NCBI GenBank assembly: GCA_903860915.1
Contig: CAIOSJ010000028.1
Coordinates: 1 to 35,904 of the forward strand
Source: an uncultured Actinomycetes bacterium
GTDB lineage: Bacteria > Actinomycetota > Acidimicrobiia > Acidimicrobiales > RAAP-2
Direction of reading: 5' to 3'
DNA length: 35,904 nt
Below, in pieces: positions 7,661-15,631 of the stretch; position 1 is the stretch's first letter; every line of letters begins with the position of its first letter. The notes under the pieces were generated by a model that ran no database searches, was not told the DNA's origin, and worked only from the letters and a program-made list of their open reading frames with translations. The position numbers were made by a program, and so were the translations under genes.

Positions 7661-7944
7661 TAGTGGACGGCGAGTCCGGTGTGGAAAAAGAAGTTCACCA
7701 GGCTCGGGGCCGAACCAATCACGATGGCGGCCAGCACCGCCGTCACCAGCGAGCGACGGCCAGCCATGGACTGGTGCATATTTTGGGAGTGACTCCCAAA
7801 GGCCCACAACACCGCCCCAATAATCATGGCGGCGAGACAGAGCAGGAGCGCCCAGCCAGCGAGACCGTTCACCAATTGTTGGAGGGCCGCCGAGCCGGGC
7901 AGAGCGGTCGGAGTGGGAGTCAAGTGGACGTCAGCACGCAACAT
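7660..7944 (-). CDS. Small two-helix membrane protein, VirB2/pilin-like
   Basis: A 94-aa protein with two transmembrane helices (about 28-50 and 66-85) joined by a short polar loop with basic residues (SHSQNMHQSMAGRR). This is the size and topology of VirB2/TrbC pilins and of the small membrane proteins that head actinobacterial T4SS-like loci. It has no lipobox. It is the first gene of a seven-gene leftward operon, divergent from the sensor kinase. The sequence alone does not prove it is a pilin; context carries the call. Confidence 0.6.
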   Translation of the reverse strand: MLRADVHLTPTPTALPGSAALQQLVNGLAGWALLLCLAAMIIGAVLWAFGSHSQNMHQSMAGRRSLVTAVLAAIVIGSAPSLVNFFFHTGLAVH

Positions 7945-8020
7945 TGGGCAACTTTCTTACGGGGGAAGTACCCAACGGTCGCGGCTACTCGGGTGGTGGC
8001 AAGTCTGCGAGACTAGGAGA

Positions 8021-9316
8021 GTGACTTTTCTCGTGTTGAAGAACTTCGCTTCTAGTTGGGCACCCTTCGCCGTCTACGGACTGGTCGCGGGTGTGACGAT
8101 TGTCGGACTACTCCTCGGACTGCTCTGGGGTCGCCACCAGGGCCACCGATCCATCGCCCAGCGACTGACCGCACTCGGCACGCGGCTCGGTATTGATCAA
8201 CCCGTCGACGACGGCACCGTCGAAACCGCCCTCTCCTTCCTCGAAGAAGCCACCGGAGCGGCGACGAATGCGGTCAGCGAATCCAGCGCCGACGCCATTC
8301 GCCTGCGTCGTTCCCTCGACACCCTGCCGGTCGGACTCGTGCTCTGTGACGAATCCGGCAACGTCATTTACCGCAACACCCTGGCCGAAGATCTCATGAC
8401 CAACCGTTACGGCGACGCTCTGGCCGCCCAGGCCGTCACCGAACTCTTGGATGAGGGCTGGCGCGTCGGATTCGCCGAGCGCACCATCGATCTCTACGGT
8501 CCCCCGCGCAAGACCCTGACGGTGCGAGCTCTGGTCATTGACGACGGACGTCGACCACTCGGGGTGCTGGCGGTCATTGAAGACATCTCGGAGCGTCGTC
8601 GACTGGAAGACATTCGTCGTGACTTCATCGCCAACGTCTCGCACGAACTCAAAACCCCCGTGGGAGCGCTCGGACTGCTGGCCGAAACCTTGCAGTTCGA
8701 ACGAGACCCGGTGGTCGCTGAGCGCCTCGCCGCACGTATCCACAGTGAATCATTCCGGGTGAACCGCATCATCGAGGACTTGCTCGACCTCTCGCATCTC
8801 GAGAGCGAGGGAGCGCCCGCCCGCGACCCCATCTCCGTTGGGCTCTTCGTTGCCGAGGCCATCGAACGCATCCGCACCGCCGCCGAACACCGCCAGGTGA
8901 CCCTTAGTTTTATCGAACCCGAGGACCCCGTCGTCACCGTCGGCGACCGCCGCCAACTGGTCTCGGCCATTCACGCCCTCTTAGAAAACGCCGTGACCTA
9001 CTCACCCGACGGTGGCGCCGTGACGGTAACGGTGCTGCGCGTCGAAGAAGTGAATCCCGACACGCTCGAGACGAGCTCCCTAGCGCGCATCAACGTGCGT
9101 GACGAGGGATTGGGCATTCCCACCAAGGATCTCGAGCGCATCTTCGAACGCTTCTATCGGGTGGACCCGGGCCGGGCGCGACAAACCGGTGGCACGGGTC
9201 TCGGTCTTTCCATTGTGCGCCACGTCGCCCAGAATCACGGCGGTACCGCCAGTGTGGTCTCCCGCGAAGGCGAGGGATCAACCTTCACCCTCGACCTGCC
9301 CATCTCGTCACTATGA
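8021..9316 (+). CDS. senX3: SenX3-like sensor histidine kinase
   Basis: About 431 aa. One N-terminal transmembrane helix (13-37) is followed by a linker, a PAS-like domain (about 95-190) and a HisKA domain with the phosphoacceptor H208 in NVSHELKTP. The HATPase_c domain has N-box N323, DEGLGIP (361-367) and GGTGLGLS (390-397). This architecture matches actinobacterial SenX3, which senses phosphate limitation with RegX3 and PhoU; no phoU or pst genes are in the window. The start is uncertain. GTG 8021 abuts an AGGAGA at 8015-8020, while the in-frame GTG 8033 is 12 nt after it. The stop overlaps the regulator start (ATGA), so the two are coupled. Confidence 0.88.
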   Translation: MTFLVLKNFASSWAPFAVYGLVAGVTIVGLLLGLLWGRHQGHRSIAQRLTALGTRLGIDQPVDDGTVETALSFLEEATGAATNAVSESSADAIRLRRSLDTLPVGLVLCDESGNVIYRNTLAEDLMTNRYGDALAAQAVTELLDEGWRVGFAERTIDLYGPPRKTLTVRALVIDDGRRPLGVLAVIEDISERRRLEDIRRDFIANVSHELKTPVGALGLLAETLQFERDPVVAERLAARIHSESFRVNRIIEDLLDLSHLESEGAPARDPISVGLFVAEAIERIRTAAEHRQVTLSFIEPEDPVVTVGDRRQLVSAIHALLENAVTYSPDGGAVTVTVLRVEEVNPDTLETSSLARINVRDEGLGIPTKDLERIFERFYRVDPGRARQTGGTGLGLSIVRHVAQNHGGTASVVSREGEGSTFTLDLPISSL

Positions 9317-10023
9317 GCCTCGGCGAATATCGACCCCGCGTCCTTCTCGTAGAAGACGAGGAGTCCTTCATCGACGCCCTCAGTATTGGCCTGGATCGCG
9401 AGGGCTTTCTCCTGACAATCGCCCGCGACGGGCAGGAGGCCCTCACTCTCTTCGGTGAGCAAACTTTTGATCTCGTACTGCTCGACTTGATGCTGCCCAA
9501 GGTTTCGGGCCTCGACGTCTGTCGCAGCATTCGTCACTCCAGCAATGTGCCCATCATCATCGTGAGCGCCAAGGGTGAAGAAGTCGACACCGTTTTGATG
9601 TTGGAACTCGGCGCCGACGACTACGTCACCAAGCCCTACCGCCTTCGTGAACTCACCGCCCGGATGCGCGCGGTGCTACGTCGACGCAGCGCCCCGGTCG
9701 CCGTCGGCGAATCCGACGAACTCCTCGAGGTCGGGCCCCTGCGCCTCGAAATTGATAGTCGACGTTGCTTTCTTAACGGCGTCGAAGTCAAGGTGCGCAA
9801 GAAGGAGTTCGCGATCTTGGAACTCCTGCTCGCCAACCCCGGACGGGTGATCACTCGGGACCACTTGATCAACGACGTCTGGGGCTCCGATTACGTCGGC
9901 GACACCAAGACCTTGGACGTGCACATTAAGCGTCTACGAAATCTCCTCGAAGAATTTCCCAAGGAGCCGCGACACATCACTACGGTGCGCGGCGTGGGCT
10001 ATCGCTTCGAAGTCGGCGCGTAG
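9313..10023 (+). CDS. regX3: RegX3-like OmpR/PhoB-family response regulator
   Basis: A 236-aa protein. The receiver domain has acidic pocket E15-D16, phosphoacceptor D58 in LLDLMLP and K107 in TKPYR. The C-terminal winged-helix DNA-binding domain (about 135-236) ends in the typical TVRGVGYRFE. It is translationally coupled to the upstream kinase. The last 25 bp overlap the 3' end of convergent serS. Confidence 0.92.
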   Translation: MSLGEYRPRVLLVEDEESFIDALSIGLDREGFLLTIARDGQEALTLFGEQTFDLVLLDLMLPKVSGLDVCRSIRHSSNVPIIIVSAKGEEVDTVLMLELGADDYVTKPYRLRELTARMRAVLRRRSAPVAVGESDELLEVGPLRLEIDSRRCFLNGVEVKVRKKEFAILELLLANPGRVITRDHLINDVWGSDYVGDTKTLDVHIKRLRNLLEEFPKEPRHITTVRGVGYRFEVGA

Positions 10024-11321
10024 GCGCGAGAAATCGTCGTTCGCCCGCCGAGGTAGCCGCCGAGCACCGCGGGCAGTTCCACCGAACCGTCCGCCTGGCG
10101 ATAGGTTTCAACCAGGGCCGCCCAAATGCGGGCCCAGGCCAGGGCTGAACCATTGACCGTGTGCACCAGTGTGGGACTCCCGCCACCGGGCCGGTAGCGC
10201 ACATTGGCGCGCCGACTCTGGTAGTCACGGAACCAACTCACCGAGGACACTTCCAGCCAGCGATCAACGCCGGGGGTGTAGACCTCGAGATCGAAGGTGC
10301 GCGCCGACGAGGTCCCGAGGTCCCCGGCGCAGAGGTCGAGCACCCGGTAGGCAAGACCGAGGGCCCGCAGTAAGGCTTCGGCGCGCGCGAGGATGTCGGC
10401 CTGGGCCGCTTCGGCCTGTTCGGGAGTGCAGTAGGCGAAGAGTTCCACCTTGTCGAATTCGTGCACGCGCAAGAGTCCCCGCGTGTCGCGACCCGCCGCG
10501 CCGGCCTCGCGGCGGAAGCAGGCGGTGAGTGCCGTCATGCGGATGGGGAGAAGTGCTTCGTTCAAAATCTCGCCACGGTGCATCGAGGTGAGTGGCACTT
10601 CCGCGGTCGGAATCGCCCAGAGGTCGTCACGCTCAATGGCGTACATGTCGTCCGAATTTTTCGGCAGGTGACCGGTCGAAGTCATCGTCTCGGTCAGCGC
10701 GAAGGTCGGAGGACGAATCTCCTCGTAGGCGTCACTGTGCTGATCGAGGGCCAGCGAACTCAGCGCGCGTAGTAGTCGTGACCCGGCGCCACGAAAGAGG
10801 GGGAACATGGAACCGGCCAGTTTCGCTCCAGCCTCCATGTCCAAGATGCCCAACTCGGTACCAATATCCCAGTGCGCGACGCGCTGGTGGTCCGCGAAGC
10901 TCGGGAAGGGTTGCCCCTGGTCCATACCCGGCCACCACTGGCGTAGTTCAACGTTGTCCTCGGGACCGGCGCCATCGGGGGCCGCGTCGGAGGGAATGTT
11001 CGGGATGTCGAGGAGTACGGCGCGGACCTGGGCGGCCGCCTCGTCCACGGCCTGGGAGAGGGCTCGCTCGGATTCCCCGACGCTGCGACTCTCCCCCTGC
11101 AGAGTCTCGGTCAGCGTGAGGTCGCCACTCTTTCTCGCGTCGGCGACCTGGCGGGAGAGTTCCTTGACGCGAGCGCGGAGCGCTTCGGCCTCTTGGAGTA
11201 GGGAGCGGTGCGCGGCGTCGAGGGCGAGTAGTTCGTGGAGTACCTGAGCGGGCACTCCACGACGTCCGAGCGCGGACGTGACGAGCTCGGGTTCTCGACG
11301 GAGTTGAGCAAGGTCAATCAC
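9999..11321 (-). CDS. serS: Seryl-tRNA synthetase
   Basis: A 440-aa class II aminoacyl-tRNA synthetase. The N-terminal helical arm (about 25-105) carries the charged coiled-coil pattern that clamps the long variable arm of tRNA-Ser. The catalytic core has motif 2 around CFRREAGAAGRDTRGLLRVH and motif 3 around the GSALAWAR segment near 400. The serine-specific VSSVSWFRDYQSRR segment takes the place of the usual SSCSNF.DFQARR. It charges tRNA-Ser. The start is GTG 11321, preceded at 6 nt by TAGGCT and with no Shine-Dalgarno. Its 3' end overlaps regX3 tail to tail by 25 bp. Confidence 0.97.
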   Translation of the reverse strand: MIDLAQLRREPELVTSALGRRGVPAQVLHELLALDAAHRSLLQEAEALRARVKELSRQVADARKSGDLTLTETLQGESRSVGESERALSQAVDEAAAQVRAVLLDIPNIPSDAAPDGAGPEDNVELRQWWPGMDQGQPFPSFADHQRVAHWDIGTELGILDMEAGAKLAGSMFPLFRGAGSRLLRALSSLALDQHSDAYEEIRPPTFALTETMTSTGHLPKNSDDMYAIERDDLWAIPTAEVPLTSMHRGEILNEALLPIRMTALTACFRREAGAAGRDTRGLLRVHEFDKVELFAYCTPEQAEAAQADILARAEALLRALGLAYRVLDLCAGDLGTSSARTFDLEVYTPGVDRWLEVSSVSWFRDYQSRRANVRYRPGGGSPTLVHTVNGSALAWARIWAALVETYRQADGSVELPAVLGGYLGGRTTISRAYAPTSKR

Positions 11322-11327
11322 CCCCCC

Positions 11328-11371
11328 AGCCTACGACAGGCGACAACGGGACTTCGCGAAGTGGGTAAGTT
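11328..11371. promoter_or_regulatory. Divergent serS / ABC promoters with a central palindrome
   Basis: Two -10-like hexamers face outward: TAGGCT on the minus strand (11333-11328), 6 nt before the serS GTG, and TAAGTT on the plus strand (11366-11371), 6 nt before the GTG of the ABC ATPase. Neither gene has a ribosome binding site, so both transcripts would be leaderless. Between them, at 11351-11362, is a perfect 12-bp palindrome ACTTCGCGAAGT. It covers the expected -35 region of serS and could be an operator. Confidence 0.45.
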
Positions 11372-11377
11372 GAAAGT

Positions 11378-12286
11378 GTGAGTTACGCCGTTGAGGTCAA
11401 CACCCTGGGGGTGAAATTCGGTGAGGTGGTCGCCGTGGCCGACGTGTCCTTCACGCTTTCCTTCGGCGAGATTCTGGTCATTCTCGGCCCCAACGGCGCT
11501 GGAAAAACCACCACCACCGAAACCCTGCTCGGCTTTCGCCGACCCAGCAGTGGCAGTGTCCGCATCATGGGCCTGGACCCTTCGACCCACCACGCCGAGA
11601 TCGTCGAACGCGTGGGGGCCCTGCTCCAGCGCGGTGGAGTCTGGTCACCCATGAGCCCGCGGCAGGTCCTCGCCCTCACCTCGACCTACTACGCCGCGCC
11701 CAGGGACGGTGACGAGCTCATCGAAGAACTAGCCCTCAGTGATTGCGCCGACACCCCGTGGCGCCGCCTCAGTGGTGGTGAACAGCAGCGCACCCTCTTG
11801 GCCCTGGCCCTTTTGGGTCGGCCCCGCGTCCTCATCCTGGACGAACCCACCGCCGCCGTTGACCCCGAGGGTCACCGCGTGGCGAGAAATCTCCTCCACC
11901 GCGAGCGCGAGCGGGGTTGTGCCCTCATCTTGACCACCCACGAACTCGCCGACGCCGAAGCATTGGCGGACCGCATTCTCATCATGAACGCCGGCCGCAT
12001 CGCCGCTCAGGGCAGCCTCGCCGAATTGCAGGGCGGGGCCGTCGTCATCATCGACACCGCTCATCCGCTGGACCCCGAGGTCCTCAGCCGTGACATTAAG
12101 CTCCCCGTCGTCAGTCAGGGTCGCAACCGTTACCTCATCTCCGAGACCAACGACGAAACCCCGCTGCAGGTCACCCTTGCCGTGCACGCTCTCGGGAACG
12201 CTATCCGGGCACTGCGCACCCAGGAGAGTCTCGAGGAACGCTACCTCGCCCTCCTCGACGCCGACCGCGCTAAGGGGTCAGCGTGA
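11378..12286 (+). CDS. ABC transporter ATP-binding protein (ABC-2 exporter type)
   Basis: A 302-aa ATPase subunit. Walker A GPNGAGKTT is at 37-45, the signature LSGGEQQ at 131-137, Walker B VLILDEP at 151-157, and the H-loop H188. The C-terminal 80 residues form the extra domain seen in CcmA/DrrA/NatA-like exporters. It would power the permease encoded by the next gene; the stop and the next GTG overlap (GTGA). Such pairs export drugs, lipids or polysaccharide precursors, and nothing here fixes the substrate. The GTG start has a TAAGTT hexamer 6 nt upstream. Confidence 0.92.
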   Translation: MSYAVEVNTLGVKFGEVVAVADVSFTLSFGEILVILGPNGAGKTTTTETLLGFRRPSSGSVRIMGLDPSTHHAEIVERVGALLQRGGVWSPMSPRQVLALTSTYYAAPRDGDELIEELALSDCADTPWRRLSGGEQQRTLLALALLGRPRVLILDEPTAAVDPEGHRVARNLLHRERERGCALILTTHELADAEALADRILIMNAGRIAAQGSLAELQGGAVVIIDTAHPLDPEVLSRDIKLPVVSQGRNRYLISETNDETPLQVTLAVHALGNAIRALRTQESLEERYLALLDADRAKGSA

Positions 12287-13011
12287 AAGCCCTGCGCGCC
12301 CAGAGCCTGGCCGAAATCCGTATGACCCTCCAGCGCCGCGAGACGCTGCTACTCACCGTGGGTATTCCCCTTCTACTCCTCGTGTTTTATTCCAAGTTCA
12401 AGGTGATGCCGGTGCCGGGTCGACCAGTGGACTTCGTGACCCCGGGGATCCTCGCCCTCTGCGTCATGTCAACGGCCTTCGTCTCACTCTCGATCGCCAC
12501 TGGCTTCGACCGTAGTTACGGCGTTCTACGTCGTCTCCACGTCACCCCGCTCGGTCGTCAGCGGCTCATTCTCTCGAAGGTGATTGGCGTTCTCGTCGTC
12601 GAAGTGCTGCAAATTTTCCTGGTCTCCCTCGTCGCCCTCGGCCTGGGTTGGCGACCACGCGGTGGCGCTCTCGGGGCCCTCGTCGTTCTCCTCGCCCTGC
12701 TACTGGCGACCTCGGCGTTCGCGGGCATTGGCCTGGTCCTGGCTGGTCGCCTGAAGGGTGAAGTGAACCTCGCTGCGTCGAACGGGCTCTACCTCGTCCT
12801 GCTCTTCGTCTCGGGCTTCATCATTCCCCCGTCCAATCTGCCGGGATTCCTCACGCAGCTCGTGACCGCGGTACCGTCGGGGGCGCTAGCCAGTGGGATG
12901 CACCACGTGCTGGGTGAAGGTCGAGGCTTCGGGGTCGCTAACGCCGTCTCACTAGTGATCTGGTCAGTCGCCGGACCGCTGGTCGCGGCCCGAAGCTTTC
13001 AATTCGATTAG
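12283..13011 (+). CDS. ABC-2 type transporter permease
   Basis: A 242-aa integral membrane protein with about six hydrophobic helices. It has the ABC-2 layout: an N-terminal cytosolic helix and first membrane span (LLLTVGIPLLLLVFY, near 20-35), FVTPGILALCVM, the RLHVTPLGRQRLILSK cytosolic coupling segment near 80-100, and a conserved late FIIPPSNLPG near 178-187. It is coupled by GTGA overlap to the ATPase, forming a two-gene exporter. Confidence 0.9.
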   Translation: MKALRAQSLAEIRMTLQRRETLLLTVGIPLLLLVFYSKFKVMPVPGRPVDFVTPGILALCVMSTAFVSLSIATGFDRSYGVLRRLHVTPLGRQRLILSKVIGVLVVEVLQIFLVSLVALGLGWRPRGGALGALVVLLALLLATSAFAGIGLVLAGRLKGEVNLAASNGLYLVLLFVSGFIIPPSNLPGFLTQLVTAVPSGALASGMHHVLGEGRGFGVANAVSLVIWSVAGPLVAARSFQFD

Positions 13012-13020
13012 GGCCTCGTC

Positions 13021-13073
13021 AGCAGAAACTGCTCGGCGCGGTGACCCGGACTGACCTCCGGGGCTTGCCGGGT
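13021..13073. terminator. Hairpin-forming spacer between convergent genes
   Basis: Between the permease stop and the TlpA-like stop lie a perfect AGCAG-AAA-CTGCT hairpin (13021-13033) and two mutually exclusive stems, ACCCGG/CCGGGT (13044-13049 with 13068-13073) and CCGGA/TCCGG (13046-13050 with 13057-13061). None has a T-tract. It may be a bidirectional terminator. The rest of 13012-13148 shows nothing else. Confidence 0.3.
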
Positions 13074-13148
13074 GCATCATGAGCCTCGGCGACAACTGAT
13101 TTTCCACTTCGCTCGGCCGCTCGCACCCCGGGGGCCACGCGGCGCGTA

Positions 13149-13748
13149 TTACTTCTGGCTCAAAATTTCTGTCACGGCACTGGCGAATTGGGCGTTCGAC
13201 ACGCTGCCAAAAATTGCTCGCGTCACGACCCCGCGAGACGACAGAAAGACGGTCTCCGGCAGAGTCTGAAAACCGAAGATTCCCGACGTCACGTTGCCGT
13301 TGCTGTCGCTGAGCACCACCGAGGTCGCGTGCGCGGCCGTGAGGAAAGCCTGCGCCGGAGCGACACTGTCGTTAGCGTCGACGAAGCGAATATCAACCGG
13401 CAGGGTGGGTGAGAGCATCGTGACGTATTTACTCAGACGTGGAATTTCTTCCTGACAGGGTCCGCACCAACTAGCGAAGAAGACCAGAACGGTAGCTCGA
13501 CCCTCCCTCGGAATAGTCACCTGACCCGCTGGCTGGCTGCCGTAGGCGAGGCTGGGGAGAGAAATCGGCGCGATCACTTTTCCCACTATGGCCGCCACCG
13601 GGGCCGTGGTGCTGGTGGATGACGAGGGGCCTGAGGCCCAGGACACGAGAGCGATGGTCACCAGCGCGACGAGAGTACCTAGGCCCAATGACACGAACAT
13701 CATGGGCGAGGGGCCCCGCCGGGAATTAGGCGTGTTGGACAAGGACAT
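13149..13748 (-). CDS. TlpA/ResA-like membrane-anchored thioredoxin
   Basis: A 199-aa protein with a signal anchor at about 16-39, a Ser/Thr-rich linker and a thioredoxin-fold domain. The active site WCGPC (C95, C98) is in FFASWCGPCQEE, and a later TLPETVFLSSRG segment supplies the cis-proline loop (LPET). It faces outside the membrane and would reduce disulfides, probably for cytochrome or oxidase (CuA) maturation given its neighbour. Its first 23 nt overlap the end of ctaB, so the two form an operon for respiratory-complex assembly. Confidence 0.85.
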   Translation of the reverse strand: MSLSNTPNSRRGPSPMMFVSLGLGTLVALVTIALVSWASGPSSSTSTTAPVAAIVGKVIAPISLPSLAYGSQPAGQVTIPREGRATVLVFFASWCGPCQEEIPRLSKYVTMLSPTLPVDIRFVDANDSVAPAQAFLTAAHATSVVLSDSNGNVTSGIFGFQTLPETVFLSSRGVVTRAIFGSVSNAQFASAVTEILSQK

Positions 13749-14658
13749 CGAGCGCCATCATCACGAAGAGACCGGTGAGGTAGGTAATAGAGAAGTGAAA
13801 GAGTCGCATGGCCTGCGCCACGTCGGCCTGGTCCTTACGCGCCAGCGCGTCCAGACGCCAGGCGTAGAAGGTGAAGGCGCCCCCGAGAACGGTGGCCGAA
13901 ATCGCGTAGATCCACCCGAGCCCGGCGGTCGGGCCGATGAGCACTGAGGTCGCCCACAAGATCACCGAGTAGATCAAAATCTCGAGCGTGGTTCGCCGTA
14001 GGGACGCGACCACCGGCAACATGGGAACGTTCACCGCCATGTAGTCGTCGCGGTAGCGAATAGCCAGCACGTAGGTGTGCGGGGGTTGCCAGATAATCAT
14101 GATTATGAAGAGCAGTACCGGGGGCCAGCCGAGGCCGTTCGTGACGGCGGTCCAACCAATGAGGACCGGCATCGCTCCCGCCACGCCCCCGATCAGGACG
14201 TTCTGCTTGCTACGACGCTTGAGCCACAGGGTGTAGACGAAGACGTAAAAGAGGGTGGCGCCCAGGGCCAGCAGGGCAGAGAGCCAATTGACCAAGAAGC
14301 CCAGGATGGCGAGCGAACTGCACTGCAGGGCCACGGCGAAAACGGTGGCCGCCCGAGGCGTCATGACCCCAGTCACCAGGGGTCGGCGCTTGGTGCGCTC
14401 CATGATGGCGTCAATATCGCGGTCGATCACCATGTTGAAGGCGTTGGCTCCACCGGCGGCCAGGGCGCCACCGACGAAGGTCGCAATGATGAGACCCAGA
14501 CCGGGGAAGACCTGGTGGTCCGGAAGTTCAGAATTAGCCACGATCATCGTCGGAATGGTCGTGACCAGGAGAAGTTCAATAATGCGAGGTTTGGTCAGAG
14601 CGATGTAGCCACCGACCGTCCGACGCCACGATCGAGCAAGGGTGGCGGAATCTGGCAC
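13726..14658 (-). CDS. ctaB: Protoheme IX farnesyltransferase (heme O synthase)
   Basis: A 310-aa UbiA-family prenyltransferase with about nine membrane spans. It carries the first Asp-rich motif NAFNMVIDRDID (72-83; D79 and D83 bind Mg-diphosphate), followed by ERTKRRPL, and the second YRDDY motif near 205. It converts heme B to heme O with farnesyl diphosphate, the first step to heme A. It is divergent from ctaA. The start is GTG 14658 with TAGAAT 7 nt upstream and no Shine-Dalgarno. Confidence 0.96.
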   Translation of the reverse strand: MPDSATLARSWRRTVGGYIALTKPRIIELLLVTTIPTMIVANSELPDHQVFPGLGLIIATFVGGALAAGGANAFNMVIDRDIDAIMERTKRRPLVTGVMTPRAATVFAVALQCSSLAILGFLVNWLSALLALGATLFYVFVYTLWLKRRSKQNVLIGGVAGAMPVLIGWTAVTNGLGWPPVLLFIIMIIWQPPHTYVLAIRYRDDYMAVNVPMLPVVASLRRTTLEILIYSVILWATSVLIGPTAGLGWIYAISATVLGGAFTFYAWRLDALARKDQADVAQAMRLFHFSITYLTGLFVMMALDVLVQHA

Positions 14659-14665
14659 GGAGAGT

Positions 14666-14695
14666 ATTCTACGACCCCGTCGCTCTCCCTAGGCT
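14666..14695. promoter_or_regulatory. Interleaved divergent promoters of ctaB and ctaA
   Basis: Only 43 bp separate the two start codons. TAGAAT on the minus strand (14671-14666) ends 7 nt before the ctaB GTG. TAGGCT on the plus strand (14690-14695) ends 6 nt before the ctaA ATG. With usual 17-nt spacing, each -35 region would fall on the other promoter's -10, so polymerase could occupy only one at a time. Neither start has a ribosome binding site. Confidence 0.5.
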
Positions 14696-14701
14696 GATGA
14701 C

Positions 14702-15631
14702 ATGAACTCAGTATCACGTCGGCGTATCACTCCCGCGGTCTTTCGCTGGTTCGCGCTGGCTGACTTTGTGGCGATGATTCTCATCATCATTTCGGGGACC
14801 GCCGTGCGACTCACCGGATCGGGCCTGGGCTGTCCCGATTGGCCCACCTGTTATCGACACCGACTCAGCGTGCCCTTTAGTTTTCACCCCTGGATCGAAT
14901 TCGGCAACCGCCTGGTCACCGCGTCACTCGTCGTCGTCACCGTCGCCGTCCTCGTCGCCGCCCTGCGTCGCACCCCCCTTCGCCGCGACCTCGTTCGTCT
15001 CTCGGCGGCGCTCGTCGGCGGCGTCGTTCTTGACGCGGTGCTCGGCGCCATCGTCGTCTACGCCAAGCTCAACCCCTGGTTGGTGTGTCTGCACCTCGTG
15101 GTCTCCCTCGCCATGGTGGTCCTCGGCGCCGTCCTCTACCACCGCTCCAAGTACCTCTACGGCCCGGGCAGCGTCGTCGAGGTGCGGGACCCCCATTTCC
15201 GCACCATTGCTCGCCTGCTCTGGCTGCCCTTCACCCTGGTCGTCGTGGCTGGCACGCTCACGACGGGGTCGGGGCCCCACGCGGGTGGGAGTCAGGGTCA
15301 ACTCATTGCGCAACGCCTCCCCGTGGCCCTCTCCACCGCCACCTGGGTCCACAGCGTCCTCGCCGTGTTCTTCGTGGCCCTCGTCACCGGTCTGCTCCTC
15401 GCGATCTGGAAGAGTGGAGCGCCCGCACCCCTCGTCATGGGGGTGCGTCGACTCGCCCTCATCGGGGCCCTGCAAGCCCTCCTCGGATTTGCGCAGTACC
15501 TGACGCACGTGCCGACACTGCTCGTCGAAATCCACGTCATCGCCGCCACTTCCCTCGCCATTGGGGTCACGCAGTTTCACCTTCGTCAGAGTGCTCGAGA
15601 ACGTGAGCCCGGCACCCGGCGTCAGGCGTGA
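14702..15631 (+). CDS. ctaA: Heme A synthase (COX15/CtaA family)
   Basis: A 309-aa protein with eight predicted membrane helices. The extracytoplasmic Cys pair is in GCPDWPTC (C44, C50), as in COX15 proteins. Candidate heme ligands are H131 (in CLHLVVS), H217 (in WVHSVL) and H278 (in EIHVIA). The ligand expected in the first half (E-x-x-H-R) reads E-F-G-N-R, with N69 in place of His. It oxidises the C8 methyl of heme O to formyl, making heme A for the terminal oxidase. Its TGA overlaps the GTG of the next gene (GTGA). Confidence 0.93.
   Translation: MNSVSRRRITPAVFRWFALADFVAMILIIISGTAVRLTGSGLGCPDWPTCYRHRLSVPFSFHPWIEFGNRLVTASLVVVTVAVLVAALRRTPLRRDLVRLSAALVGGVVLDAVLGAIVVYAKLNPWLVCLHLVVSLAMVVLGAVLYHRSKYLYGPGSVVEVRDPHFRTIARLLWLPFTLVVVAGTLTTGSGPHAGGSQGQLIAQRLPVALSTATWVHSVLAVFFVALVTGLLLAIWKSGAPAPLVMGVRRLALIGALQALLGFAQYLTHVPTLLVEIHVIAATSLAIGVTQFHLRQSAREREPGTRRQA

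Noticed and set aside
1289..7944. Integrative conjugative element
   Set aside because: No relaxase, integrase, excisionase, replication gene or att duplication accompanies the T4SS-like genes, and base composition matches the neighbourhood.
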